DNA from: CAURNT01 sp963539215
Lineage (GTDB): Bacteria; Fusobacteriota; Fusobacteriia; Fusobacteriales; Leptotrichiaceae
NCBI GenBank assembly: GCA_963539215.1
Contig: CAUTJT010000006.1
Span: forward strand, 1-64,000
Length of the DNA: 64,000 bases
Direction of reading: 5' to 3'
Under the pieces are notes generated by a model that was not told the origin of the DNA, searched no databases, and saw nothing but the letters and a program-made list of their open reading frames with translations. How positions within the stretch are numbered: position 1 is the first letter of the stretch; each line of letters starts with the position of its first letter. Positions 43,132 through 52,713 of this stretch are shown piece after piece. The translations under genes and the position numbers were made by a program.

Positions 43132-45276
43132 ATGAATAAAAAAATGTTAAGTGCTCTATTAGCTATAACAAGTATTGGTTTGGCAAATACAAAAATAAAT
43201 AACATAGAGATAACAAATTTAAAACAATTATCAGAGGATGTTATAAAAAATGCATTACCAGTTAAAGAAGGGAATGAGTATACTAATAAGGTATCAAATG
43301 ATATTTATTTATCACTTTTAAGAACAGGTCTTGTTCAAAATGCAAACATATATCCAACTAAAGATGGAGATAATGTTAATTTGAAAATTGTAGTTGATGA
43401 ATTACCAAATGCAAAAGAAATATATGAAAATAAATTAGAAATTGAAGCTTTAAAAGAAAAGACAGAATATCTAATTAATAAAATATATTTTACAGGAACT
43501 GATCAAAATTTAAATGAATTAGTAGAAAAAAGTGGACTAAAAGTAGGAGAATATTTTACACCATATAATGCTGAAGTTCTAAGAAGTCTTATTTTATCAA
43601 CAGGATATTTTGGGAATGTTGAAATAAATACGCATAGAAGTGCAGATAATAAAAGTGTAGATTTAGAATTTAAAGTTGTTCAAAATCCAGTAATTAAATC
43701 AGTTAGAATAACAGGGTCTAAATTAATGGATGAAGAAACTTTAATAAAAATTTCAGGATTAAAAGTAGGAGATATATTAAATACTCAGTTATTACGTCAA
43801 GAAACATCTCCTTTATTAAAAGCTTATGCTGATAATGGATATACTTGGATAGGATATAAAAGATTAGATGTTACTAATGATGGAGATATCAATATAGAAT
43901 TATTAGAAGGTAAAATATCTAAAGTAGTTTATGATAAAAAAGGATCTGTAAAAGATGGAGAAAGAATAGATTCTAAAGATTACAAACTAAAAACTAAAGA
44001 TTTTGTACTTAAAAGAAATACATATATAAAAGAAGGAGATGTTTTAAATCAAAAGGCTTTAGAAAAAACTTTATCTGAATTATTTAGAACAGGACTATTC
44101 TCTAATATTACTCATGAAATAACTCAAGATATTAATAATCCGGAAAATTTAATAGTAAGAATAATATTAACAGAAAGACCTACAACTGCTATAAATGCAA
44201 ATCTTTCATATTCAACAGAGGATAGTGTTTCAGGTTCATTAAAACTTTCAGATTCTAACTTCTTAGGTAGAGAAGAAAGCTTTGATTTAACTGGTGAAGC
44301 AGGTATTAAAGGTAACTATAATATATCACTTGGATTTAAGGATCCATGGATAGAAAATACAAGTAGAATATTAGCTGGAGGAAATATATATTTCAAGAAA
44401 ACAACTATAAGAGTTAAAGATTTAGATGAGTTTAAGAAAGATGCTAATCAAGATGAACAAGCTTTTGCTGAAAAAATATATAATGAACCTACGGATAAAC
44501 AATACGTTTTCGGTATAAATGGTCAAATTGGTAAGGGATTAACTAATGATATATACTTAACATTAACTCCAAGATTGGTAAATGTATTTTCTAAGAGTAG
44601 AGCTAAAGAAGAAAAAGCACGTGTTTATCAAGATTATACATTAACTTCATTAGGTGGAGATTTAATTTATGATACAAGAGATGATAGAAATACTCCTAAA
44701 AAAGGTCTTTATGCTGATCTTTATGTAGAAGGAGGATATATATTTAGAGAAAATTCATTAAAACTAAGTAAAGGTAAACCTATAGAAATAAAAGATAAAG
44801 ATGGTAAACTTACTGGAGAATATGAAAAATATAAACCAAGAGCATATGCACTAACAACTTTAGATTTAAGAGCATATCATCCAGTTTATAAAGATAGTAA
44901 CTCTATGGCATATAGATTACTTGCAACTTATGCACATGATAATACTCCTGTTGGACAGCTAGCTGTAGTAGGGGATGGATTAACTTTAAGAGGCCTACCT
45001 AATTCAGTTTCAGGTAATAAATATAGTGTTACATTTACTGCTGAAAACAGAACATACTTTAATGACTATTTACAAGGTGTATTATTCTATGATGGTGGTA
45101 TAGCTGAAAATATTAAAGTTGAAGGAACTAATAAACTTAAATTTGTAAATAACATAGGTCTAGGTGCAAGAATTAATACACCTATTGGAGTTGTAAGACT
45201 TGATTATGCATGGAATATTGAAAAAGGTCAAAAACCAACAGGTAAATTTAATTTTGGGTTTGGGCAAACATTCTAA
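43132..45276 (+). CDS. bamA: Outer membrane protein assembly factor BamA (Omp85)
   Basis: Inserts beta-barrel proteins into the outer membrane. 714 residues: signal peptide (MNKKMLSALLAITSIGLA), POTRA domains (NKIYFTGTDQNLNELVEKSGLKVGEYFTP; PVIKSVRITGSKLMDEETLIKISGLKVGDILN; ERPTTAINANLSYSTEDS), then the barrel with GGDLIYDTRDDRNTPKKGLYADLYVEGGY, GDGLTLRGLPNSVSGNKYSV (the VRGF/Y-like loop) and the C-terminal strand ending GFGQTF with a final Phe. Direct evidence of a diderm envelope. Followed by a terminator that ends the long operon. Confidence 0.94.
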   Translation: MNKKMLSALLAITSIGLANTKINNIEITNLKQLSEDVIKNALPVKEGNEYTNKVSNDIYLSLLRTGLVQNANIYPTKDGDNVNLKIVVDELPNAKEIYENKLEIEALKEKTEYLINKIYFTGTDQNLNELVEKSGLKVGEYFTPYNAEVLRSLILSTGYFGNVEINTHRSADNKSVDLEFKVVQNPVIKSVRITGSKLMDEETLIKISGLKVGDILNTQLLRQETSPLLKAYADNGYTWIGYKRLDVTNDGDINIELLEGKISKVVYDKKGSVKDGERIDSKDYKLKTKDFVLKRNTYIKEGDVLNQKALEKTLSELFRTGLFSNITHEITQDINNPENLIVRIILTERPTTAINANLSYSTEDSVSGSLKLSDSNFLGREESFDLTGEAGIKGNYNISLGFKDPWIENTSRILAGGNIYFKKTTIRVKDLDEFKKDANQDEQAFAEKIYNEPTDKQYVFGINGQIGKGLTNDIYLTLTPRLVNVFSKSRAKEEKARVYQDYTLTSLGGDLIYDTRDDRNTPKKGLYADLYVEGGYIFRENSLKLSKGKPIEIKDKDGKLTGEYEKYKPRAYALTTLDLRAYHPVYKDSNSMAYRLLATYAHDNTPVGQLAVVGDGLTLRGLPNSVSGNKYSVTFTAENRTYFNDYLQGVLFYDGGIAENIKVEGTNKLKFVNNIGLGARINTPIGVVRLDYAWNIEKGQKPTGKFNFGFGQTF

Positions 45277-45291
45277 AAATATATTGGAATT

Positions 45292-45318
45292 AAGGTAGAT
45301 GAAAAAATCTACCTTTTT
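45292..45318 (+). terminator. Terminator after bamA
   Basis: AAGGTAGAT / ATCTACCTT stem with loop GAAAAA, then six T. It closes the run that starts at tex. Confidence 0.9.
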
Positions 45319-45406
45319 TCAATTAATGAAAATTGATTTCTAAAAAACTATGTTTTTTTGAAAATATAAGTATACTATTAGTAATAATAAAAAGGAGATG
45401 GTTTTT

Positions 45407-46162
45407 ATGAAAAAATTTTTTCTTTTACTACTAGCTAGTATGATTACTATGGCTTATACTGAAAAAAATGAGAAAGTATACAGTGAAAGTCTAAAAAAAG
45501 ATGTAGATGTAACGATTGTATTGCCTAATTCATATGAAAAAGGTAAAGATTATTCTGTTATATATACATTAAATGGTTGGTCAGGAAATAATAGGAATTT
45601 TCCAGAAAAAATGAATATAGGAGAACTTGCTGATCAATATGATATTATTTATGTATCACCAGATGGAGGATATGATACATGGTATATTAGTAATGAAAAA
45701 TTTATATCTAATGAATTGATAAAACATATTGATTCTAAGTATAAGACTGATAAAAAACGTGAAAAAAGAGCAATAACAGGATTAAGTATGGGAGGATTTG
45801 GAGCTTTTTATTTAGGTATTAAGCATAAGGAAGTATTTGGTAATATTGGTTCAATGAGTGGTGGAGTTTATCCTCAAGGCTATAAATATAATTGGGGTAT
45901 AATGAAAAATATAAATTCTAATTGGGAAGATTATAACATTAAAGATATATCACATGCTTTATTAGGTGCGAAAACTAATATAATATTTGATTGTGGTGTT
46001 TCAGACTTTTTCATATCTGCAAATAGAGATTTACATGAAAAACTATTATCTTTAAATATAGAACATACATATATGGAAAGACCAGGTAATCATTCTTGGG
46101 TTTATTGGAGAGATTCTATTAAATATCAAACATTATTCTTTAGTGAAAATTTTAGAAAGTAG
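45407..46162 (+). CDS. Exported esterase, alpha/beta hydrolase (esterase D/FrmB-like fold)
   Basis: 251 residues from ATG 45407; an in-frame ATG at 45398 touches the AAAGGAG site and is unlikely. Signal peptide MKKFFLLLLASMITMAYT. Then VTIVLPNSYEKGKDYSVIYTLNGWSG, the nucleophile elbow ITGLSMGGFGAFYLG, FDCGVSDFF with the likely acid Asp, and PGNHSWVYWRD with the catalytic His. Probably periplasmic or secreted, cleaving small esters; substrate unknown. Paired with the next gene, another exported serine hydrolase. Confidence 0.82.
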   Translation: MKKFFLLLLASMITMAYTEKNEKVYSESLKKDVDVTIVLPNSYEKGKDYSVIYTLNGWSGNNRNFPEKMNIGELADQYDIIYVSPDGGYDTWYISNEKFISNELIKHIDSKYKTDKKREKRAITGLSMGGFGAFYLGIKHKEVFGNIGSMSGGVYPQGYKYNWGIMKNINSNWEDYNIKDISHALLGAKTNIIFDCGVSDFFISANRDLHEKLLSLNIEHTYMERPGNHSWVYWRDSIKYQTLFFSENFRK

Positions 46163-46170
46163 GGTTAAGT

Positions 46171-47961
46171 ATGAAAAAATTTTTAATGACTTCAATGTTA
46201 ATAGCTGGAATTTTATCTTTTTCATTTCAATTTGAAAAACAATTTCCAGTAGAAAAAGGATTTGATGATTCCGTTTTAACTAATCAAATGTATGAATTTA
46301 AATCTTATTCTAAACAAGGTTATTTACTTTTAGATTATAAAGAATTGAAAAAAGTAGATATATATATAAATGGGAATAAGATAGATACTAGTTCTTTAAA
46401 AGGAGAAGGAAGTAAAAGAGTAGATATATCTAAGTATACTAAAGATGATAAAAATACTATTCAAATTACACAATTAGATGGTAAATTAGATGTTAAAATA
46501 CCTTATCCAGAAATTACAAAAGGAAAAGGTGATTTTAATACTGAAGCTATTAAATTCTTTAATGAATTTTTAGAAGCAGAGGTTCAAGCAGGTATGCCAA
46601 GTGCACAAATAGCAGTTGTAAAAAACGGGAAACTAGAGTATTCTAAGAGTTTTGGTTATGTTAATAATTATGATAAAGAAGGAAATCAATTAAAAGATAG
46701 AATTAAAGTAACTAATGATACTATTTATGATTTAGCAAGTAATACTAAAATGTACGCTACTAATTATGCTATACAAAAATTAGTTTCAGAAGGTAAGTTA
46801 AGTATAAATACATATATAAAAGATATATATCCTGAATTTAAGGGTAAATGGAAAGAAAATGTACAAGTTGGAGATGTTTTAAAACATCAAGCAGGTTTTC
46901 CGGCAGATCCACAATATTTCAATGATAAATATGATAAGGATGATGGTATACCTAATGGTAAAAATGATTTATACGCTATAGGTAAGAAAAATGTTTTAGA
47001 TGCAATTATGAGAACACCTTTAATATACGAACCTAAAACATCTACTAAATATTCAGATGTAGATTATATGTTATTAGGTTTAATAGTTGAAAAATTAAGT
47101 GGTCAAGATTTAGATGTTTATTTGAAAGAAAATATATATGATAAATTAGAGCTTACTCATACAATGTTTAATCCTTTAGAACATGGTATATCTAAGGAAA
47201 AAATAGCAGCAACTGAATTAAATGGAAATACTCGTGATAACTCAATAGATTTTATAAACGCACGTAAAGAAACAGTTTGGGGAGAAGTACATGATGAAAA
47301 AGCCTTTTATTCAATGAAAGGAGTTTCAGGACATGCTGGATTATTCTCTAATGCTGTAGAACTTGCTAAATTAGCTCAAATAATGGTAAATCAAGGTGGT
47401 TATGGAGAAAATAAATTTTTTAATAGAACTACTTTAGATAATTTTATTAAACCAAAAGATATAAATGCAAGTTTTGGATTAGGTTGGAGAAGACAAGGAG
47501 ACTATATATACAGATGGGCTTTTTCTCCACTTGCTGAAAAAGACACTATAGGACATACTGGTTGGACAGGTACATTAACTGTTATAGAACCTAATCAAAA
47601 TATAGTAATAGTATTATTGACTAATGCTAAAAATTCAGCGGTAATAGATAAAATAAAAAAACCAAATGACTTCTATGGAAATCATTTTTATACAACAAAT
47701 TATGGAGCAATATCTACAATGTTGATAGATGCATTTAGTAATAAGAGTAATAAAGGCGATTACGATAGAATGAATTCTATTTTATCTGATTTAATTGAAA
47801 CTAAGTATAGATTAATTACTACTGATGATAGTTATAAAACAAAATCAGATGTAAATGAAACATTGAGTTTAATTAATTTACATAAAAAAAGAAATAAAGG
47901 TAAAATTTCTACTAAGTATATGGAAATGATAAATGTTCTAAAAGATTTAGAAGTAAAATAA
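46171..47961 (+). CDS. Exported beta-lactamase-fold serine hydrolase
   Basis: 596 residues. Signal peptide at the start (LMTSMLIAGILSFSFQF); an N-terminal beta domain about 25-115; then the beta-lactamase/class C PBP-like catalytic domain with SNTKMYATNYA (Ser-x-x-Lys), YSDVDYMLLGLIVEKLSG (Tyr motif), GVSGHAGLFSNAVELAKLAQIM and GHTGWTGTLTVIEP (HTG triad position). The C-terminal 90 residues are helical. Likely a D-amino-acid amidase, esterase or peptidoglycan hydrolase rather than an antibiotic-degrading enzyme. Eight bases after the esterase gene. Confidence 0.85.
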   Translation: MKKFLMTSMLIAGILSFSFQFEKQFPVEKGFDDSVLTNQMYEFKSYSKQGYLLLDYKELKKVDIYINGNKIDTSSLKGEGSKRVDISKYTKDDKNTIQITQLDGKLDVKIPYPEITKGKGDFNTEAIKFFNEFLEAEVQAGMPSAQIAVVKNGKLEYSKSFGYVNNYDKEGNQLKDRIKVTNDTIYDLASNTKMYATNYAIQKLVSEGKLSINTYIKDIYPEFKGKWKENVQVGDVLKHQAGFPADPQYFNDKYDKDDGIPNGKNDLYAIGKKNVLDAIMRTPLIYEPKTSTKYSDVDYMLLGLIVEKLSGQDLDVYLKENIYDKLELTHTMFNPLEHGISKEKIAATELNGNTRDNSIDFINARKETVWGEVHDEKAFYSMKGVSGHAGLFSNAVELAKLAQIMVNQGGYGENKFFNRTTLDNFIKPKDINASFGLGWRRQGDYIYRWAFSPLAEKDTIGHTGWTGTLTVIEPNQNIVIVLLTNAKNSAVIDKIKKPNDFYGNHFYTTNYGAISTMLIDAFSNKSNKGDYDRMNSILSDLIETKYRLITTDDSYKTKSDVNETLSLINLHKKRNKGKISTKYMEMINVLKDLEVK

Positions 47962-47970
47962 AATATTTTA

Positions 47971-47998
47971 AGTACCCCTTAAAAAAAAGGGGTATTTT
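47971..47998 (+). terminator. Terminator after the serine hydrolase gene
   Basis: TACCCC (47973-47978) pairs with GGGGTA (47989-47994), loop of ten bases, then TTTTATTT. Confidence 0.8.
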
Positions 47999-48011
47999 AT
48001 TTAAAAAAATC

Positions 48012-48040
48012 TTGAATTATATATTAGTATTTGTTATACT
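48012..48040 (+). promoter_or_regulatory. Promoter of nrdDG
   Basis: TTGAAT (48012-48017), 17-nt spacer, TATACT (48035-48040). Confidence 0.75.
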
Positions 48041-48075
48041 ATTAATAACAAAATATAAGGTTTTTATAATATTCT

Positions 48076-48095
48076 AAACACAATATATTGTGTTT
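48076..48095 (+). promoter_or_regulatory. NrdR box upstream of nrdD
   Basis: AAACACAATATATTGTGTTT is a perfect 20-bp palindrome matching the NrdR consensus (ACAcwATATwtTGT). It lies between the promoter and the nrdD ATG, where bound NrdR-ATP/dATP would block transcription. A second clear box at the usual 30-odd base spacing is not evident. Confidence 0.8.
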
Positions 48096-48114
48096 GGTTA
48101 GAATTGGGGAAAAT

Positions 48115-50229
48115 ATGAAAGTAGTAAAAAGAGATGGTAGAGAAGTTGAGTTTGATGCTAATAAAATAAAGGTTGCTATAAGAAAAGCAAATAATGAAGT
48201 AGATATTAGCGAAAGAGTTTCTGAAGAGAAAATCGAAAATATTGTACAAGATATTGTTGAAAAACAAATTAATAGTGTTGAAGATATACAAGATTTTATA
48301 GAAAAAAATCTTGTTGAAGCAGGTCTATATAAATTATCTAAAAAGTATATAGTATATAGATATACTAGATCTTTAGTTAGAGAGGCAAATACTACTGATG
48401 AATCTATTTTATCCCTTGTAAAAAATTCTAATAAAGAAGTGGGAGAAGAAAATTCAAATAAAAATTCAGCTGTAGCTTCAACTCAGCGTGATCTTATAGC
48501 TGGAGAGGTAAGTAAGGATTTAACACGTAGAATATTATTACCTAAAAAGATAAGTGATGCTCATAAAGATGGAGTATTACATTTTCATGATTCAGATTAT
48601 TTTATTCAAAATATATTTAATTGTTGTTTAGTAGATATTAAGAATATGTTTGAACATGGTACAGTTATGAATGGTAAGCTTATAGAAACTCCTAAAAGTT
48701 TTCAAGTTGCTTGTACTGTTATGACTCAGATTATAGCAGCAGTTGCTAGTGGACAATATGGTGGTCAAAGTATTAATATTAGTCATTTAGGAAAGTATTT
48801 AAGATATAGTAGAGATAAATACTACAATAGATATAAAAAAGAGTTTTCTGAATTAAATGATGAAATGATAAATAGATTAGTAGAAGAAAGAATAAGAGAA
48901 GAATTAAGAAGTGGAGTACAAACTATACAATATCAAATTAATACTCTTATGACAACTAATGGTCAATCTCCTTTTGTGACTCTATTTTTAGATATAGATA
49001 GTGAAAAGGAATATCAAGATGAGGTTGCATTGATAATAGAAGAAATATTAAAACAAAGATATGAAGGTATAAAAAATGAAGAAGGAGTTTATGTAACTTC
49101 AGCTTTCCCTAAATTAGTATATGTTTTAAATGAAGATAATATATTTAAGGGGGGAAAATATGATTATCTTACAGATATAGCTATAAAGTGTTCTAGTCGT
49201 AGAATGTATCCAGACTATATTAGTTCAAAAATAATGAAAGAAAATTATGAGGGAAATGTTTTCTCTCCTATGGGATGTAGATCATTTTTATCACCTTATA
49301 AAGATGAAAATGGAGAATATAAGTTTGAAGGAAGATTTAATCAAGGTGTAGTAAGTCTTAACTTAGTTCAAATAGCAATACTTAGTAAAACAGAAGAGGA
49401 ATATTTTAAATTATTAGAAGAAAGATTAGAGTTATGTTTTGAAGCTTTAATGATGAGACATAATAGACTTAAAGGCACTCTTTCAGATATATCTCCTATA
49501 CATTGGCAATATGGAGCTATAGCACGTCTTAAAAAAGGGGAAAAAATAGATAGGTATTTAATGGATGGGTATTCTACAATTTCTTTAGGATATATAGGAA
49601 TATATGAAGCTACTAAATTGATAACTGGAGAGACTCATACTACTGATAAAGGTAGAACTTTTGCGATAAAACTTATGAAAAAATTGGAAGATACAGTCAA
49701 TAAATGGAAAAAAGAAACTGGTATAGGATTTGGTCTTTATGGAACACCTGCTGAAAGTTTATGTTATAGATTTGCAAAGATAGATAAGGAAAAATTTGGA
49801 AGTATAAAAGATGTCACAGATAAAGGTTATTACACGAATTCTTATCATGTAGATGTAAGGGAAGAAATAAATATATTTGATAAATTTAAATTTGAATCAG
49901 AATTTCAAAAAATTTCAAGTGGTGGAGCAATATCATATGGAGAAATACCTAATATGAGTAAGAATTTAGATGCTCTTAAAGAAGTTGTTAAATATATATA
50001 TGATAATATACAATATGCAGAATTTAATACAAAGAGTGATTATTGTCATGTTTGTGGATTTGATGAAGAAATAATAGTTAATTCTGAAAATCAATGGGAG
50101 TGTCCACAATGTCATAATAAAGATAAGTCTAGAATGAATGTAATAAGAAGAACTTGTGGATATCTTGGTGAAAATTATTGGAATGAAGGAAAAACTCGTG
50201 AAATAAGAAAAAGGGTATTACACTTATGA
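48115..50229 (+). CDS. nrdD: Anaerobic ribonucleoside-triphosphate reductase
   Basis: Glycyl-radical enzyme making dNTPs without oxygen. 704 residues from ATG 48115, after the NrdR box and GGGG site. N-terminal ATP cone (VVKRDGREVEFDANKIKVAIRKAN), catalytic core (HFHDSDYFIQNIFNCCLVD; GQSPFVTLFLDI; FSPMGCRSFLSPY), C-terminal zinc site CHVCGFDEE...CPQC, and the radical Gly in RRTCGYLGENYWNEGKTREI. Its end overlaps nrdG by 4 bases. Supports an anaerobic or oxygen-tolerant fermentative lifestyle. Confidence 0.97.
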   Translation: MKVVKRDGREVEFDANKIKVAIRKANNEVDISERVSEEKIENIVQDIVEKQINSVEDIQDFIEKNLVEAGLYKLSKKYIVYRYTRSLVREANTTDESILSLVKNSNKEVGEENSNKNSAVASTQRDLIAGEVSKDLTRRILLPKKISDAHKDGVLHFHDSDYFIQNIFNCCLVDIKNMFEHGTVMNGKLIETPKSFQVACTVMTQIIAAVASGQYGGQSINISHLGKYLRYSRDKYYNRYKKEFSELNDEMINRLVEERIREELRSGVQTIQYQINTLMTTNGQSPFVTLFLDIDSEKEYQDEVALIIEEILKQRYEGIKNEEGVYVTSAFPKLVYVLNEDNIFKGGKYDYLTDIAIKCSSRRMYPDYISSKIMKENYEGNVFSPMGCRSFLSPYKDENGEYKFEGRFNQGVVSLNLVQIAILSKTEEEYFKLLEERLELCFEALMMRHNRLKGTLSDISPIHWQYGAIARLKKGEKIDRYLMDGYSTISLGYIGIYEATKLITGETHTTDKGRTFAIKLMKKLEDTVNKWKKETGIGFGLYGTPAESLCYRFAKIDKEKFGSIKDVTDKGYYTNSYHVDVREEINIFDKFKFESEFQKISSGGAISYGEIPNMSKNLDALKEVVKYIYDNIQYAEFNTKSDYCHVCGFDEEIIVNSENQWECPQCHNKDKSRMNVIRRTCGYLGENYWNEGKTREIRKRVLHL

Positions 50230-50837
50230 GACTTTCAAGTATTAAAAAAACTGATGTTGCAAATGGACCAGGAATAAGGGTAAGTATATTTGTTAGTGGA
50301 TGTAGACATTTATGCAAAGGATGTTTTAATAGTGATATTTGGGATTTTAAAAAAGGGGAAGAGTTTACTGAAGATGATATTGAGGAAATATTAAGCTTGG
50401 CAGGGAAGGAATATATACAAGGGGTAACACTTCTTGGGGGTGAGCCTCTTGACCCTATGAATACTAAGGGTATACTCAAAATTGTTAAAAAATTGAAATT
50501 AGAGCTTCCTAATAAAGATATATGGTGTTTTACAGGTTTTATGTATGAATATATACGTGATGTGATGATTCCTATATATCCTGAAATAGGAGAAATATTA
50601 TCTCTTGTAGATGTACTTATAGATGGACGTTTTGAAATAGATTATTTAGATTTAAAATTAAAATTTAGAGGTTCGAAAAATCAAAGAGTAATAGATTTAA
50701 GAAAAACAGAAAAGAGTAAGGAGATAGTATGGGCTCTTCCTCCAGAAGATGGTATTGACAAGTATATAGAACTTAAGGATAGAGAATTAATGGAGAAAAG
50801 TTTAGATAGAATTATTAGAAAAGGGTTTCAAAGATAA
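50226..50837 (+). CDS. nrdG: Anaerobic ribonucleotide reductase activase (radical SAM)
   Basis: Generates the glycyl radical on NrdD. 203 residues with the cluster motif SGCRHLCKGCFN (CxxxCxxC) near residue 26, GVTLLGGEPLDPMN, and PNKDIWCFTGFMYE. About 25-40 residues longer than many NrdG proteins, with a Lys/Arg-rich C-terminus. Translationally coupled to nrdD (ATGA). The last codons lie in the terminator stem. Confidence 0.95.
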   Translation: MRLSSIKKTDVANGPGIRVSIFVSGCRHLCKGCFNSDIWDFKKGEEFTEDDIEEILSLAGKEYIQGVTLLGGEPLDPMNTKGILKIVKKLKLELPNKDIWCFTGFMYEYIRDVMIPIYPEIGEILSLVDVLIDGRFEIDYLDLKLKFRGSKNQRVIDLRKTEKSKEIVWALPPEDGIDKYIELKDRELMEKSLDRIIRKGFQR

Positions 50838-50856
50838 AAATCTAAGAAACCCTTTT
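50819..50856. terminator. Bidirectional terminator between nrdG and the OsmC gene
   Basis: AAAAGGGTTTC (50819-50829) pairs with GAAACCCTTTT (50846-50856). It overlaps the nrdG stop and serves the convergent OsmC-family gene. Confidence 0.85.
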
Positions 50857-50859
50857 ATT

Positions 50860-51237
50860 TTAATATTGGATACTATTTACAAAATAACTTATTTTTATAT
50901 CAGATGTTAACATTTGAGAAACAATACATTTATCTTTTACATATTCAACGATTTTACCTACTTCATCATTTTCAACTTCTTTGTTCATTGTAATACGAAT
51001 TTCTATAGTAAAGTCATCAACATTAGTATCAACCTCAGTTTCTATTACTATTCCTTCAAGTTTATTTACTATACAATAACCTCTAACACACATAGTCACA
51101 CAACCACTAAGTGCTGAAGATAAAACTCCAACTGGAGTAGTTCCAAATCTTTTTTTTCTATCCATAGTATAGCTAAATCCATCTGTATTTGAATTTACTA
51201 ACCATCCTGCTTCTGATATTGCTTTTGTTTTATACAT
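50860..51237 (-). CDS. OsmC/Ohr family protein
   Basis: 125 residues. MDRKKRFGTTPVGVLSSALSGCVTMCVRGYCIVNKLEG holds the usual SALxxC motif, and DKCIVSQMLTSDIKIS the second conserved Cys; these two thiols reduce peroxides in the family. Substrate (organic hydroperoxide or other) cannot be read. AAGGAGG precedes the start. It lies 12 bases after the PTS permease gene on the same strand, so they may share a transcript. Confidence 0.85.
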   Translation of the reverse strand: MYKTKAISEAGWLVNSNTDGFSYTMDRKKRFGTTPVGVLSSALSGCVTMCVRGYCIVNKLEGIVIETEVDTNVDDFTIEIRITMNKEVENDEVGKIVEYVKDKCIVSQMLTSDIKISYFVNSIQY

Positions 51238-51249
51238 ATCTTTTCCTCC

Positions 51250-52578
51250 TTATTTTTCTTTTTTAAATTTAATATAAGAATACATATATATTATAGCAAA
51301 TAATATAAATAATATTATACCATATATTTTAAATTGTAAGAAAGCTGTTATAACCCATCTAAATATAGGGGATTCTAAACAATAATAACTTACTAATTGT
51401 GTTGCTTTGATATCAAGTTGTGAAAATGTTCTAGTAACATCAGTTATTGCTGGAGCAAAAAAACTTGAAACCATAAAGTAAAAAGGACTAAAAATAGTTG
51501 ATAGAATTAATGCTTTTAATAAATTTCTATTTGCCACTATTATAGCAGGTACTACAACCATAGTATTTACTAAACCAGGAAGTGGTAATATACTGCTTAA
51601 TCCTAATTTAGAAAGAATGATGGCTAATATTAAAGTAATAGGTATTAATAATACTGATACTACCCAAAGTTCGTGTACTCCAGAAAGAACAGTCCAATCT
51701 AAACCTATGTATATATCTCTACCTTCATATTTTTTTTCCATATATGTTTTAGCATATTGAGATACTGGAGTTAAAGCTTTTACAAACAAGAATGAAACTG
51801 TTGGTAAAAGTACAAGTGTAGTTGCTAATTTTATAGCTATTTCAACACTATCTTTTATAGAATATCCAGCAAATACTGAAAGAACTAGTCCTATTAGTGC
51901 TCCCATTACAGCATCTTCTGAAAGAATTCCAATCTTTTTCTTTATATGGTCTAAATCAAAATTACTTTCACGAATAAATTTAATTTTATCTAAAATATCA
52001 TTTACAGGTTTCATAAGAGTTGCTTCTATAATACAAGCATTTGTAGTTACAGTTCTTGGTATTCCAGACATTTCTTCCATTCTATGTGCTAGAGATTCTG
52101 CAGTTTTAAGTTCAAGTATTATATGAATTATAGCTGCTATGAATCCTAGTATAGTAGATCCTGTAAGTATAGAAACTATAGCTGCAGTGAATATTTTAGT
52201 CCATACATTAAAAATATCGACATTTAATATATTTGTAAGATGGAAATGTATCATAAATACATTTATTAATATTTGTAAGGGAAACATAATAATAGAATAT
52301 TTCCATGCGAAAGCAACTGCTACCATAGGTGAAAATCCAAGATCTATTACATTTAGTGTGATACCTGTATTTTTTACAAAATTAGTTGCAACAGGGCTTA
52401 TAGTTTCAAACATAAAGCCTACAACTACATTTATAGAAGTAAATGCAACAGCAAGCATAAGTGCAGAAAAAATAGCATCTTTGAATTTCATTTTAACAAT
52501 TAATCCTATTATTACAATTATAATAGGTAAAAGTATAGTAGGTCCAAGACCTAAAAATTGTGATAAAAATTGAAACAT
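51250..52578 (-). CDS. PTS IIC permease, galactitol (GatC) family, orphan
   Basis: 442 residues. The start is set at 52578 because TTAGGAGAG lies 5-10 bases upstream and the -10 box (52609-52614) excludes an earlier in-frame start at 52620. About ten membrane segments; LGLGPTILLPIIIVIIGLIVKMKF near the N-terminus, TTNACIIEATLMKPVNDILDKI and DWTVLSGVHELWVVSVLLIP are typical of GatC-type permeases. No IIA or IIB gene is beside it, so it must borrow partners from elsewhere or act as a non-phosphorylating carrier. Substrate unknown. Confidence 0.85.
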   Translation of the reverse strand: MFQFLSQFLGLGPTILLPIIIVIIGLIVKMKFKDAIFSALMLAVAFTSINVVVGFMFETISPVATNFVKNTGITLNVIDLGFSPMVAVAFAWKYSIIMFPLQILINVFMIHFHLTNILNVDIFNVWTKIFTAAIVSILTGSTILGFIAAIIHIILELKTAESLAHRMEEMSGIPRTVTTNACIIEATLMKPVNDILDKIKFIRESNFDLDHIKKKIGILSEDAVMGALIGLVLSVFAGYSIKDSVEIAIKLATTLVLLPTVSFLFVKALTPVSQYAKTYMEKKYEGRDIYIGLDWTVLSGVHELWVVSVLLIPITLILAIILSKLGLSSILPLPGLVNTMVVVPAIIVANRNLLKALILSTIFSPFYFMVSSFFAPAITDVTRTFSQLDIKATQLVSYYCLESPIFRWVITAFLQFKIYGIILFILFAIIYMYSYIKFKKEK

Positions 52579-52608
52579 TTTCTCTCCTAATTCTTTTTGT
52601 ATAGTGAA

Positions 52609-52637
52609 ATTATAATTCAAAGAAAGATATAAGTCAA
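52609..52637 (-). promoter_or_regulatory. Promoter of the GatC-family permease gene
   Basis: Minus strand TTGACT (52632-52637), 17-nt spacer, TATAAT (52609-52614). Confidence 0.85.
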
Positions 52638-52651
52638 GAGCAAAAAGTTAA

Positions 52652-52680
52652 TTGAAAAAAATAATAAATTGTAATATAAT
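52652..52680 (+). promoter_or_regulatory. Promoter of the histidine phosphatase gene
   Basis: TTGAAA (52652-52657), 17-nt spacer, TATAAT (52675-52680). Divergent from the permease promoter, the two -35 boxes about 15 bases apart. Confidence 0.85.
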
Positions 52681-52713
52681 TAAAATTGAATAGAAAGAGG
52701 GAATAATAAATAT

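Noticed and set aside
50129..50479. 116-codon minus-strand ORF across the nrdD-nrdG junction
   Set aside because: Antisense to two well-identified genes; no support of its own.
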